A DNA stretch of 64,000 bases from Lepeophtheirus salmonis (GCF_016086655.4 NC_052135.2:70219702-70283701); one strand, 5' to 3'; numbered from the stretch's first letter, positions 25,701 through 36,700 are shown. The notes: a model not told the origin generated them from the letters alone. Numbers and translations are program-made.

Positions 25701-28700
25701 ATCTTTACTTATATTACCACAGGCTACAAAAGTCATAATATTTTTTTTTTTGTTTCTTCATGCCCTATTGCAACCAGTTATTGAATAATAATTCAATAGT
25801 TGTAAATAATTGGCTAACTACCGATGAGGCATGAGCGAGCAGGGATGTAAATCCGGTGAAATTTTTAGATTGGCCGTTTTTTAAAATAGGTAATCTGAAG
25901 AATGAATTATTATTATTATTATATTCCTCAGTAGTGAACAACTTCTCATAAATGCATTCAAATTATATTCAAAACCTGATTAAACATTCGTGTGTCCTAA
26001 TAAAAGACGGAACGTAACCCTGAGGATTTGTTGCGGAGTAATTCTAGCAAATGTCCTTGTTTACAACCTTTTCTCATTCCTCCTTGTCACAGCTGATTGT
26101 AGCTGATCTAATGACACGTCATGGGCATTATTCTTTCTCTCCTCAAAACATTCTTCAAATTGTCAGGGTTACCATGTTGATTTTCCATTCCACACTGGAT
26201 TTTCATCTTTGATTATACGCCTTTTGTCTATTTATTTTTGTATGAAAAGTTCCGAGATACAATAAAGGTAACGACGTGTTTTCCACGCATTAAGTTTTAT
26301 TGCTAGTCAATTTTAATTAATTGCTATTTTGTCGTTTAACCTTTAAAAAACACATTCTAGAAAACAAAACTTTGGGTGTATCACTTGCAATGTTCATGAA
26401 CGTGCCATTGAGTCTCAATGATCCGTTTGCTCGATTATTTATGTATTTACAATTTAATGTAGTCATGCATTCACCTATCAAGAATTTGAAAATGTAAAGT
26501 CACCTTGCTTATTATGCGCTTTTTTATTTTCTATATTGTTAAGTGCTAAGATGAAGACTTAAGAGTCACTGTGTTTATTTTCTTTTACTAACCTATGTAT
26601 AAAATATGTGAAGGTTTGAAACAATTAAATGCACAAGATATACTTTTCTGTGGCTTCCACTCTTTTAGAGATTTCTTATCTTCATTTAAAGTGGATCTTT
26701 AAGCCGGAACATCATTTAATTTCGAACACTGCACTTCAAAATATATTATTTCCGTTATTTACTCTAATTAGCTGCATCTAATTATTAGAAGGAATTGATT
26801 TTGAATTGAATATGTATGATATGGAGAAAATAACAAGTTGTTATATTTATTGAATCTCACAAAAAGGCACATAGAAATAAATTTGTACTAGTCGACCAAT
26901 TTTTCACTACTATTACTAATTAAAATCAACAACAATTACATACTTGTATAAGGTGCTTTGTTGCACCTATTTTGAAAACAAAAACTCATATTATTTCTAT
27001 TTTATATTTGTTAAAATATGGCGTAAAATAAATATTATAATATATACTGGATTTTTCACAATGACAGTAATAAATTCTTCCTCGGCTCTCTCGATATTAT
27101 AGATAATACTAATCGACAGCTGACCGTAAAGTGGAGTTTTCTTCTCCCTTCTTCACTCTGCATAATCATATGATATGATACTAGTATTATAGAGCTTAAT
27201 CACTATATTTTCTCTATTATTTGATTGTTGAATAATCGCTACAATTGTTCACAGCTTCACAAGAGATAATTTTAACTCAACGAATCATCGTTTAGAAGCA
27301 GGAACAACTGACAACAAAATACAATGTTTTTTGTTGTTAGTGAGGCTACACTGTAACAAAACATTCTGCCCCACAGGATGGCGTAGAGATTACAATTCTG
27401 GAACACAAATAACCAAGTAAAAAAGGCTTATACCCCATTGTTTGAAATTTAATGATTTTTGCAACTTACGTATTAAGTCGTGTGGATTTTCTGTCTGAAA
27501 ATCCTGGACCGTTCTGAGACGGTTATGATTTTTAGTGCACTAAATTTAAGGAATTCGGTCTGGACCGATCTCAAAGAAAATTTGGTGTAGATCGGTCCCA
27601 CAGAAAAAAATATGTTTAAAATTTGGTCTAGACTGCTTCTTTAGATGAATTACTGATGATGTCATTTGTATTTCAAAATTATGAACATCGGAACGATATG
27701 AATTAAAATATGTTGCATAAATAATATTTGGTTAGTTTATAAATCAGTATAGCGTAGAAAATCGCTCCAGAGATTCAGACCCAAACAAAAATCTGTCTAT
27801 ATATGTAGACACAAAAAATGGTTAACAAATTGAGAACGATTAAATTTAGGTTTATTGTCTGAGATGGCGGTCTGGACCGAAATAAGAGTCCTTAGCGGTT
27901 GTAGAATAAATCAATAAAAACCGAAACGAAAATAAAATCGGTCTTGGCCCAAGTCTCAAAACTAGTAGTAACCCTCTTGCTAAATAAACATTAAAGCAAT
28001 TTGATTGGTTAAATGCGTCTATATGATTTTAAGCAGTGGAGATTGACACACTTTTATTTATACTGTAACTACTGCCATGCTAGCAGCCAAGAAAGGCCAT
28101 TTTTGAGGCCATGATATAGCTAATGATATCCCAATAAACCAGTAAATATTTAAATTCTCTGCCTCTTTTATTTTCGAAAATATGGGTGAAATTGTACTCG
28201 GGAAATCAACTACTTCATGATTTGCTCCCGCACACTGTACATATATGGTTAGGACTGTAGATTATAAGAATGTTGGAAACTTCAACAATAGTGTTGTGTT
28301 GGTCCTTATTTATTCGGTCTAGTCAAGTCTTAGGACCAGTCTGATCAGTCCTTGGAGCCGGTCCTTTAGACGGTCAGTTCTTAGGACTGTTGATCCTTGG
28401 AATTTTTCATAAAAATATTGATGGTTCATGAAAGCAAATAGGATATATGTATTAAGATTATGGCACATGTCTTACAAAAAATGTTATATTTTTCATGATA
28501 ATACAATATAATACGAACATATTATAGTGTTACTAGATTATAGAGTTTATTTTATTATATAACATAATAATTAAAAAGGGGGAAAACGCTCTCATTGACG
28601 TCACAAAGGGATCCATTTTACTTTCTTTAAGGACTGACAAGTGGGACTGGACATGATTATTTAGGAACAAGGACCCACACAACGTTTTTATTTTATTAAA

Positions 28701-30785
28701 CTCATATTATAATTCTTTCATTCTTGAGAAGAGAACATCCAACTATTGAGTAACTATGTGTGATAATTTGCTCAGAAAAAATCTAGAGAAACACAAAGGA
28801 TTTCTTGTGTAGTTGTTATCTTCTATACTATTAAAGGAAAAATTTGTCTGTTCTTTGACGCCTAGTAACTAAGGGAATGTCAGTTACTATCCCTAGTATT
28901 TTTATAATCCAAATTATGGAATTGCAAAGTACGAAGACTAATCCAATAATTAGGAATGTACTCACTTAGCAAGTTCAATTATTTTTCCTTCAGAATATAA
29001 CATATCCACAACTACACGAAATACAACGTCTCTATTAAACTTTTAAAGAGTAGAACATTTATTATCTATCTACCTAACTAAGCCTAATAAAAAAGCATTC
29101 ATATATTTCTTTCTCATTGGTTTTAATTTCGCCTAATAAGCTACATAAGACTCAATGAAAACATGACGTTACTCATTAAGGAGTGCTTGAGTGTAATCTC
29201 TTAATTGATAAGTTCAAAACTACAAATGATTTCTTTTGTGTGAATTTTAAATGCTGCCAGAAAGAAATTAAATCTTTTAAGAGCATCAACACATACTGAA
29301 TTAATTTAAAAAGTCATGAAATTTTATATTTTTGTTTATAGTACTTTACATGAACGAAGTATATGTAAAACATATTGTAAACAAAGATGTCTGTTTCTTA
29401 TATTTAACATGAGTAGGTACGTAATTGTTATATGTAGAATGAAGTAATTTGTAATGAAAAAACTACATTTAGAAACTATTGAAGGAAACCCGGTTGGTAC
29501 GCGTGCTTTTCCCTGTTTTTTTCTTCGTGATTTAATCGATCGTTGTGGTATTAACTTCTCCCTCTGAAGTATGCATTATTGCCTATTTTTGGTATAAATT
29601 GCTGTAAAAAATAAATATATATATATATAAATGTAAATATTTTTATATTTTACCTGCACTAATGGTATTTTAAATGTAGTAGAATGTTCTTTACTTTTAA
29701 GCAGTAATTCATCCCCCCCAATAATATAACAGGCATTTGATATTAATAAGAGTCTTAATTCAGTAATACCCTCCTCTCCTGTGCGTCACTCCCGCCTTCT
29801 CCTCGCGCTCTTTTTCATTGCAAACTACTCAACTCTAATTATATTTGTGGCTCGTCAACAAAAAGAAAAAAAAATCACCCAAGAAATATTTCCACATGAT
29901 GTAAAAAATTCATTTGACGTTTTCTCCTTTTCTTCAAGATTGGGCATCGTTCCTTTAGGAGTCTCCTGTTTCTGTTTTTATTTTAGTTTTTTTCTGATAT
30001 TATATCCAAAGTTAAACCCATTAAAACTACATGAATGATGTTATCAATGGGTGGGTCTTATATTTATTATGTTCATAAAAAATATATAATGCGTATAATT
30101 TTCTTCAATATATTTTAATGGAATAATAATGATTATTACTTTATCAAATAATCTTTTTTTTCTTACTACTTTTTCAGAGCACGATGGTATACTCAAAAAG
30201 CCATGGTATTCCATTAGCTGTTTGTGCCGTATAAAACGTTACTCATGCTGTAATCGAAAGTCTGGGAAACAAGGATGTGCAGCTAAATGGGCATGCTGCA
30301 AGGATCCAGTTCAAAAGCATCGTCGTCTTAATTCAAAAAATAGTCCGAATGGCTATCAGTATCAAATTCCCACTTATAACATATCCCCAGGCTGTAAGAC
30401 CCGTTACAAGTGCTGTAAGGTAGACACATCCTCTGGTTCACTTGGATGTCAATCCAAGTACTCTTGCTGTAGTCAAAGGATTCGTGGTGGATCTCAGAGA
30501 CTCTCTCAAGATGATGATGGCTGCCAAGTTGTTTGTAAAAACTGTAACAAACCCTGGGGATCTCCTGCTGGAAATTGTTTTAAAAAGGATCACAATATTA
30601 AGGATATCAATTGGGTGGAGCCTAAAAAGGAGGAACCCTCTTTCGAAGAGGATTCATCTACTCCAAGTACCCCTGAACCCTTTGGCATAAAGAGACTAGA
30701 CTCTGATTTAAATGAACTTTTGGATTGGGATGAAAATGATGAATATGTGGATTTAGTCGCGCCTGTTATTTATCATATAGTTTAA
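18910..30785 (+). CDS. AIG1/GIMAP-like GTPase with C-terminal Cys-rich repeats (three exons)
   Basis: Spliced CDS join(18910..19731, 19924..20185, 30178..30785), 563 residues. The first in-frame ATG after the stop at 18871 is 18910. Splice sites are canonical (AAG|GTATGT, TTTCCAG|GAC, TATG|GTGAGA, TTTTCAG|AGC), and phases match (0, then 1). The N-terminal ~100 residues are Ser/Arg/Lys-rich and likely disordered, ending in an acidic run. The G domain has a P-loop GSTGAGKS (residues ~109-116), SGTERETKKC resembling the AIG1 switch I region, and DTVGW as G3 (~156-160); the G4 base-specificity motif is not clear. Exon 3 carries four C-x5/6-C-C modules, mostly G-C-x3-[Y/W]-x-C-C (~378-459), then CxxxCxxC...C (477-495) and an acidic tail. 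GTP binding is likely; the Cys region probably binds metal or forms disulphides (inference). No signal peptide or membrane segment is seen. Confidence 0.8.
19924..20185 (+). CDS. GTPase gene, exon 2
   Basis: Preceded by a 192-bp intron (19732-19923). Encodes about 87 residues starting DPKTREVF and ending HYIYG in phase 1. It contains a KCADC motif and a His/Pro/Tyr-rich stretch. The frame is open throughout. Confidence 0.75.
21180..21360 (-). repeat. CAGCTGAC-family repeat, partial reverse copy
   Basis: Shares CAACGTTCTG, TAGGTTGAATTTGAAG, CAATAATTGAATAATAGTTCC and TTGGCTAACTACCAACTGAT with the family. A CGGTGAG...CCGATTTTT patch just upstream (21128-21180) resembles the CGGTC-rich MITEs. 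Confidence 0.45.
22080..22330 (-). repeat. CAGCTGAC-family repeat, reverse copy
   Basis: Contains TGTCAGCTGTACATG, CTGATCGGTTGAATTAAAG, ACTACCAACTTATTTCGGG and GCGAGATACAATAAAGGGAA in the reverse-strand order of the family. It is one of the most complete copies. A nearby inverted ACTTTATTGTATCACGCAACC (22309-22330) forms a short hairpin with the AGATACAATAAA block. Confidence 0.5.
23058..23342 (-). CDS. Unrecognised small reading frame inside intron 2
   Basis: From the first ATG (23342) the frame gives about 94 residues with Pro-rich and basic stretches and a CVCHNH motif after DLEGDK. I do not recognise it. The sequence near 23288 (GTATTTTCAAGTGG) recurs at about 39608, so it may lie in a repeat. 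It could be a transposon scrap or chance. Confidence 0.2.
   Translation of the reverse strand: MTSTLCNLSPPPPLENTFRRRCFRASKIRKSQINQWNTISSIKNQMIDEKLDYQCAGMFDLEGDKCVCHNHIKNKRLRQYFSLVNRYHVSTYKL
24061..24267 (+). pseudogene. CGGBP1/hAT-like C-terminal fragment
   Basis: The frame to the TGA at 24265-24267 reads through ALMKALVSANIPLAKINN, EFKYLLEKY and MPPRTTMTRTM. This matches the pattern of CGGBP1-like and hAT-associated proteins, in which an xxALVxANIPxxKLxN block precedes FREFLEKY and a STLR motif. Upstream frames (about 23855-24050) carry LPCILCNF, possibly a broken BED-type finger, but stops intervene. No complete gene is present. It lies inside intron 2 of the GTPase gene on the same strand and is probably transposon debris. 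Confidence 0.45.
25440..25850 (-). repeat. CAGCTGAC-family repeat, reverse copy with an internal insertion
   Basis: The family blocks GACGTTGATTGGTTGAAT (25513) and TTATTGAATAATAATTCAAT (25780) are separated by about 165 bp of unrelated sequence (about 25575-25745) containing CAGCGCCATCTGGCA. This suggests a later insertion. TTGGCTAACTACCGATG follows at the end. Confidence 0.45.
26080..26290 (-). repeat. CAGCTG-containing repeat variant
   Basis: Begins CACAGCTGATTGTAGCTGAT and ends CGAGATACAATAAAGGTAACG, as family members do. The middle (CATTCTTCAAATTGTCAGGGT) differs and instead matches 3370-3410. It is probably a subfamily. Confidence 0.4.
27105..27380. repeat. CAGCTGAC-family fragments
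   Basis: ATCGACAGCTGACC at 27113 and a CAACTGACAACAAAATAC ... TTTTTGTTGTTAGTGAGGC inverted pair at 27305-27350, as seen at 31690-31735. The family seems to carry a short hairpin at this end. Confidence 0.4.
27480..28684. repeat. CGGTC-rich MITE copies (27480-27965 and 28289-28684)
   Basis: The first segment contains repeated GGTC(T)GGACCG-like motifs. The second starts TAGTGTTGTGTTGGTCC, and its right end, reverse-complemented, reads CGTTGTGTGGGTCCTTGTTC, giving imperfect inverted termini like those at 1278-1728. No clear 8-bp duplication remains. Confidence 0.4.
28685..30128. other. No gene recognised (3' part of intron 2)
   Basis: AT-rich. About 28831-28870 (ATACTATTAAAGG ... GTCTGTTCTTTGACGCCTA) resembles sequence at 32150-32190 and could be a Helitron-type 5' end, but this is weak. 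An open frame at 29781-30038 begins at a non-ATG codon and is not convincing. Confidence 0.3.
30178..30785 (+). CDS. GTPase gene, exon 3 (Cys-rich repeats)
   Basis: The acceptor TTTTTCAG is followed by AGC; its two leading bases complete a Glu codon with the G at the end of exon 2. It encodes the CC-type modules (YSCC, GCAAKWACC, GCKTRYKCC, GCQSKYSCC) and the CxxxCxxC...C cluster, and ends with TAA before 30786. Additional exons inside the 10-kb intron cannot be excluded, but none is needed for frame. No clear AATAAA is seen just downstream. Confidence 0.75.
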
Positions 30786-31474
30786 ACCAATTAATTATTT
30801 GTTTGTTCGTTGTTGTTGGTTTTGATTGGCTCCTTACTGACACTTTCAATATTATTCTATTACTTTATATTTATATCATATAAAGATATTATGAGTAATG
30901 CTAACTTATCATCAATAATTGATTAGATTATATCTTGTATAAGTGTCGAGGAGAAAGCTCTGTTCTTAAACAATTAAAAATCAACTATAATCAAGAAAAT
31001 GATTATATTAATTATAATTAATAAGAGTCAGTCCTATTTAGTTAAGTGTGATGAATTTTTTAACCAAAAAAGAATTCAATATAAATGAAGCTTATTAACT
31101 TATCTTTTTTTTTTATATAGAAAAATTGTGTCAATTCGACACTTGACATAGTTTATGCTCATGTGATATCCATTTTTTCATTACATTCTACATACTTTTT
31201 TTTCTTAAGAAAAGTCCCCATTTTTTGTGCATGCATTAGGTCTTTAAATTGTGTCTTTCCGCTTGTTATGTCTTAATTTTTAAAAATCTATAATATTATT
31301 TTTGAAATTTTATAATTACTATTATTGAGTCATTATTTAAATTTTATATGTAATGATTAAAATACATATTATATACATGTTATTTTAGAATCATTTAGAT
31401 TTGTTTACGAGTCGGGATTTTTTCTTATAGTCTATGTTGGTCCTTTGATCATTTAGGTCCGAGTTGAGCCTGAA
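30786..31474. other. 3' flank of the GTPase gene; no gene recognised
   Basis: AT-rich; presumably includes the 3' untranslated region. No strong polyadenylation signal was found close to the stop. Confidence 0.3.
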
Positions 31475-31760
31475 GCACGTCGTTATCTTTATTGCATCTC
31501 ACAAATTTTCTTCAGAAAAGAAACAGGGGAAAAAGGTCTAAAATCAGCTTGTAGTTAAGCCAATTACTCTTCTCAACTATGAAATGATTATTCAATTATG
31601 TCTAAGAATACTTCAAAGCCTAATAAAAGCTAATTATAATTCAACCAATCAACTTTCAGAAGACTGGTTAGGAGAAAATAAGCAGAAACATCGACAGCTG
31701 ACAACAAAAACAGTACATTTTTGTGTCAGTGAGGTAATACCGTGAAAGACACAGTTTAAT
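31475..31760 (+). repeat. CAGCTGAC-family dispersed repeat, best forward copy
   Basis: Ordered blocks: ACGTCGTTATCTTTATTGCA, TTCAGAAAAGAAACAGGGG, AATCAGCTTGTAGTTAAGCC, CTCAACTATGAAATGATT, AATTCAACCAATCAAC, ATCGACAGCTGACAAC and TTTTGTGTCAGTGAGGTAA. At least seven other regions in the window carry subsets of these in the same or exactly reversed order, which defines the family. There is no coding capacity. Confidence 0.55.
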
Positions 31761-32901
31761 TTGGTGTTGCTTAAACTTGAGTTGAATTGTAACGAGTGGA
31801 TTTTGATAAATTAAATAGCTTTTTTAACAAATGTTTGACTTCCACCACACTTTTTGATAGTGACACCAAAGAGTATAACAGTTACCACGAGTATCTATAT
31901 ATCGCCTTCCTTGACGATTACTGTTAGAGTACCGCTGTTATCCTCCATGGCCTCATATATGTCTATCTTGACAGCAATCAGTACGGTACATCAAATTGAA
32001 AATTCTGGGAAGCCTAATTACATAATAGCATGACCTTGTATTTCTATTAACCTGGATCATGCCCATTACTTTCAATGTATTATTTTCCATTCAATGAAAT
32101 ACTCTGAGTTAGTACTTTGATATATTATTAGATATTACATATCTTTATTATTAAAACAAGGTGTGTCTGTTTGTCGACGCCTAATAACTATGCTAGATAG
32201 AAACAAAAATAAATTATGATTTATCTGAAAAAAATGATTATAACTAATTATTTCGGTGTGGCTGAAAGATATATCAGATCCCTCACATTTAATAATGACG
32301 TTTCTTTTTATTGGATTTGTCTTTTGTTTTGTTTTGCTGCTGCTGTGGAAACAAAAAGAACTTACTTTGTGATTGAATACATCCAAGGAGTATGTACTTA
32401 TATATATATAAGATTATTGATATGCATGAATTTCTTCAAGGAAAGGTCGATACCAGGAGAGTAATGATTAACGAAAATTTAAAATTTTTACCTTTTCTTC
32501 TTAAATAAATAGTGAACAGAAGAAGAAGGTGAAAAACAGAAAGGACCTTCAATTAATTGCACAAATTGATATTATCTAAGCACTTCATGCATGAGGATTT
32601 GTATGCATTATAATATCTCCTAGTAGGGCATATTGTATTACAATTTTCTCTGTTATTAAGTGGAAAAGTAATTGAATAAGTAAATACACTTTTTCCCCCT
32701 CATTTATTATAGAAAAGCTACAAAAATCACGAAAAAAATATTTTAATTTCCTTATTCAATTCTAGTAATACTTGACGACCTAATCACGGAATCTAAAAAT
32801 AGTCTTTTGTATCCAATCAATTTTTTGAGAATGTTTGATTTGAATTTTTGAACCAACTACTTGAATAGGGAAAAAAAAAATCATCATAATTAAAATTAGG
32901 C

Positions 32902-32941
<40 letters not shown>

Positions 32942-33155
32942 AAAATTGAATGAAGATTTCAAATATAGGTTTATATTTCGTATGTGATAATTTAATTATG
33001 AAAAATTTTACAGGTTAAAAAAAATAAATTTAAATTAGGGTTGTATCGATTATTTATTTAGGAACTCACGCCAAATCAAGGAATTTTTGCTTTTTACGAA
33101 ATATGTTTCTCAGTATATCTAAAATTATCTGAAAATTTATGTTCTTAAAAATAGA
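31761..33155. other. No gene recognised
   Basis: AT-rich. A >30-base T run lies at about 32906-32939. About 32140-32190 (GTCTGTTTGTCGACGCCTAATAAC) has a relative near 28846. A reading frame at 32216-32464 has no recognisable domain. Confidence 0.3.
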
Positions 33156-33351
33156 TCATTTGATCAAATTATGGAGCAGATCAAAAATTATAACTATGTA
33201 AATAAAATCAAACTTGCAACCCCTTTTGCCATTCTGGAAAATGCAACATATAATTAATTGACCATCTGAAAATACTGATTTTGGTAAATAGAAAGCAACT
33301 TTTTCAAATGATTGACCTTGTGATTTATTAATTGGCATTGCCATAGCTAAC
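33156..33351 (-). pseudogene. Helitron-type Pif1-like helicase C-terminal fragment
   Basis: The reverse strand reads AMPINKSQGQSFEKVAFYLP followed by VFSDGQL, matching the C-terminal motif of Pif1-like helicases in Helitron Rep-Hel proteins (usually T-INKSQGQT-x-V-LYLP-x-PVFSHGQLYVA). The frame then diverges where a YVALSR-like motif would be expected. Only about 50 residues are recognisable; no Rep domain is seen nearby and no full Helitron ends are defined. This is a small dead remnant. Confidence 0.55.
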
Positions 33352-33419
33352 TATCCATGTTCCATCTTCAACCATAATGAAGATTGTAGATACCTACTAA
33401 GATTAACTTGTACATCCTT

Positions 33420-33535
33420 CTTGAATCGAATCGACAACCCTTACCTTAAAAAAACAACTTTGAGACCCGGGGAATCGATCGTATTTGCGAAAAATCAAAT
33501 CTGGTCTGATCAGAATTAAGCATCATAGCCTTACG
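33420..33535 (-). repeat. Dispersed repeat paired with 9187-9350
   Basis: The reverse complement contains AAGGCTATGATGC, CTGATCAGACCAGATTTG, GATTCCCCGGGTCTCAA and GGTAAGGGTTGTCGATTCGA. All four have counterparts in the same order on the plus strand at 9187-9350. It lies directly upstream (in transcription sense) of the Helitron helicase fragment. Confidence 0.45.
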
Positions 33536-35514
33536 TACGTTACTCAAAATTCTGAACAACATTTTTTGTTGTGTCTAAAGCAGGTTTCTGTCTCCATTTA
33601 TGAAATAAATGCATTTTTATTATAGTTTTTTCTAAGCAGGACGTAGTTCACATCCACACACATTAATACTATATAGGATAGGATGTCATTTTTCTAACTA
33701 AAGTAGGCTGAGATATAATAAAAAGCATGATTGGTAAAGGACGCCTAAAATTGCGTTGGGGAAAGAATAAATTATTTTATTCTTTGATTTTTTCCTTTTT
33801 TGGAAAAAAGGAAAAACTATGGTATAAGATCTTAGAATTCTTGGGGTTACCTTCATAACCTTGACGGCACCTGGGGGCACAACACTTACATCATCACCTT
33901 AAACTTAACAGTCACGATAGGAATCCTGAAGCTATAACTTATAGCCTCTAAGTAATATATTTTAGCTATCTTTCAACACTGAAAACAATGACTAATCAAT
34001 TTTAAAAACAAGGCGTACCTTGGAGCCGGCCCGCTTTTTTATTCATCTGGATGTAGTCCAGATAGCTCTAGAATTCATGCTCAAAGTTCTTGCTCAAACT
34101 TTTACGTACCTTCTCGCCTATATGGTTTTGATATTTATTTATCCATGGCTAAAACTAAACGACTCTCTTTAGCTAAAACTAATCCCTACGTCATATCGAT
34201 AAAAATAAATAAAAGACGGTGATTCATAACAAAAAGTATGACTTTGTGGATCCATTAGCAGGAGCTCACCCTATAATAATTGACCCTTTTACGAGTCACC
34301 TGAACTTAACTCTTCAATACATGAGTTTTAATTTTTATCTTAAAATAATTTTTTTTTTTTAAATTATACTTACTTCCTAATTGATCCACTATGTTATGAG
34401 GAAAAACTGATACGTAGTTGTTATTTTGTAAAGCTCAAACCAAGCACTTACGACATATTTGGCTAAAATTCATGTATTGACGGGTTAAAAGTAATGAACA
34501 CATCGAGGGAGCTTTTTTAGCCATAACTCAATGAGTATATTATGTAGAGGACTGTTATGTATAACATTATGGACCAATATGACTATTACGTTCATCCGTC
34601 AATCCATCAATAATATTATGGTTTATAAATGGTTATGGAAGCTGTGAAGAGCTATTTTCCCCCGAATTATTATTCCCAAATTGTGCTTTTATAATGGGTT
34701 GATCTCCGGATACAAGCATTCTCCTTTTAAAGCCTTGTGTTAATCCATAATTATTCTTGACATTTAAAATGTCTTCCACATATGGTAAACAAATTAAAAA
34801 TTTGGACTGCTTTATTTATTCGAATCACAATCTATGAGTTGTTTTTTTATATTTATTGTGTATGTGGTTGATTATTTAAATTCATTATGTATCTTATCTA
34901 AATTGTTGTAATCTTTACATTTTTCTAAATCATATTAGATTTGCTGGTTATTAGATGTAATTATTTAATTCAAGGATGTTACTTTTATATATCTTAAAGT
35001 ATACTCTTTTTTATTACTTAAACTTATAATTACTTTAAACATACATACATAGAAATAATAAACAGAACAAACTTCAATTATTGTCTAATCCTACGTCGGA
35101 ACTTATTCGAGTAATTGCGATAGATAACGTCATAACGCAATTAATCAAGGTTGTGCCGGTTCAGGTTATTTTATACAGGCTCAGTTTGGTAACAGGCACT
35201 TATAACAAAGGGGTCATTAAAAAATTTAGACTAAGGAATGATATTAGACAGGGTAGCAGCTACCTTATACGCAGACTGCGTCGTACCCCAAATTCCAGCA
35301 ACCTTTTAATTAAGTGATATGATTATAAACTAAAAATTAAGCGTCAAAATAACATAATTATAATAATAATTCATTCCTTAATCGAGTTCATTGATGAATG
35401 ATGTCCAAGAAGAAAAAGGAAGAGATGGATTCGCGCGTTGTGACTACAGCATAAAGTAGTTCTGAAAGTAATTATACCACATTGTAAACTTGGTCAGCTA
35501 TTTTCAGTCTCATC
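33536..35514. other. No gene recognised
   Basis: AT-rich. AATTTGGACTGCTTTA near 34800 recurs near 45298, a minor dispersed repeat. A reading frame at 35081-35317 lacks any recognised domain. Confidence 0.3.
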
Positions 35515-35700
35515 TAGTCTTCGTTTCGTTTCGTCTTTGTCAGTCATTAGTCTTCGTCAGAGTTTCGTCTGCTTCATAATATTGTCTTCGTCAGACATCG
35601 TCATTGTTTCGTCATAGTTATCTTTTTTCGTCTTCCTCATGATTTTGTTAGATTTTTGTCTTCGTCGGAATTTCGTCGTTGTTAGAGTTTCCTCTGCATT
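35515..35700 (+). repeat. CTTCGTCAG-type repeat, left copy
   Basis: Loose iterations of CTTCGTCAGA and TTTCGTC: CAGTCATTAGTCTTCGTCAG, ATTGTCTTCGTCAGACATCG and TGATTTTGTTAGATTTTTGTCTTCGTC. The same succession occurs at 37735-37955 in the same orientation, so the two are homologous direct repeats about 2.2 kb apart. Confidence 0.6.
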
Positions 35701-35781
35701 GCAAACAATTTTTCTAGTTTCATTTATATTTTCTTAGCAATAAATAACGTTTGAAAAATAGGGTCTTAAAGTACAAAAAAA

Positions 35782-36700
35782 TATGTCAATATGGCCGGAG
35801 TAGGTTCATAACTCACAACCAAATCAGTAAAATTGGAAAAGGAAACCCTTATTCGAGACTCTATTTACTTTTTTCTGCCCACTGGTTGTGCAATATACCA
35901 GTAGCGCACGTTGTGGGCTCATAACCCAACGCAAATTCACTGTTTTTTGATATGACCACTGGAGTTTCACTAAATTTTTTACTTATATGATCTATTTGAC
36001 TTCCTACTGGGTATGCAAAGGCGGTAACAGGTGCGTCCATAGGGGTTGGACAGGAGGGGCTCTGACCCTCTCCAAATTAAGGATTTTTTTTGTTGTTTTT
36101 TTATAAGAAATTTGTTTTCGTCATTCTAGCAAATTATGCAGCAGAGCAAAAAATTTGTTTATTCATTTTTTTTGCAAAAAATTTAATTCCCTCTGTGTAG
36201 CTAAGAATTTTCAAAAAATGTAATATTTGAAATTAAATTTTATGGGAACAGCTATGGATTTTTGAATTTTTTTTTCAAAAATTTAATATTTGAATTTTTT
36301 TTTCCAATAAAAATTATTTTTTGTGAATTGCTATGGATTTTTGAAATTTTTCTGAAAAATATTAATTTTACTAAAATTGAAAGGATTTTGAATAATTTAA
36401 ATTCACCAAGTGCTATTTTGGAATTTATAGTTATTGCTCTTAAACGTTTCTAAGCCTGAGCCCTCCATTCTTGATGCTGGCCGCCTTTGCAAGCCTAGTA
36501 GGAAGTCAAATACATCATATAAGTAAAAAAATTTAGTGAAACTCCAGTGGTCATATCAAAAAACAGTGAATTTGCGTTGAGTTATGAGCCCACAACGTGC
36601 TCCGCTGAAAAAGTAAATACAGTCCTGCATAAGGGGTTCATTCGCCAATTACAACGATTTGGCAGTGGGTTATGAACCTACTCCGGGCCATACTGATATA
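35782..36700. mobile_element. Foldback element 1 with ~220-245 bp inverted arms
   Basis: Left arm 35782-36028 and right arm 36481-36700 are inverted copies. Shared blocks in order are GGAGTAGGTTCATAAC, CACGTTGTGGGCTCATAAC, CAACGCAAATTCACTG, a TTTTTTGATATGACCACTGG block, AGTTTCACTAAATTTTTT and TATTTGACTTCCTACT. The ~450-bp loop is an AT-rich family member bordered by GCGTCCATAGGGG and GAGCCCTCC. Transcription through it would give a long hairpin. No coding capacity and no obvious target duplication. Confidence 0.75.

Larger units (their letters stand above)
20186..30177. other. Intron 2 of the GTPase gene (9,992 bp), repeat-rich
   Basis: Bounded by GTGAGA and TTTTTCAG. It contains several CAGCTGAC-family copies, CGGTC-rich and hAT-like MITE pieces, a CGGBP1/hAT-like coding fragment (24061-24267) and long AT-rich stretches with no other recognised gene. 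Its size contrasts with the 63-192 bp of the other introns in the window and is plausibly due to transposon accumulation. Confidence 0.65.

Noticed and set aside
29781..30038. 85-codon plus-strand frame just before exon 3
   Set aside because: Starts at a non-ATG codon, is hydrophobic by virtue of T-rich sequence, and lies in intron 2.
32906..32939. Long T run as a retrotransposon poly(A) tail
   Set aside because: No upstream retroelement sequence or target duplication was seen on either strand; homopolymers this long occur elsewhere here (12200-12234, 365-390).
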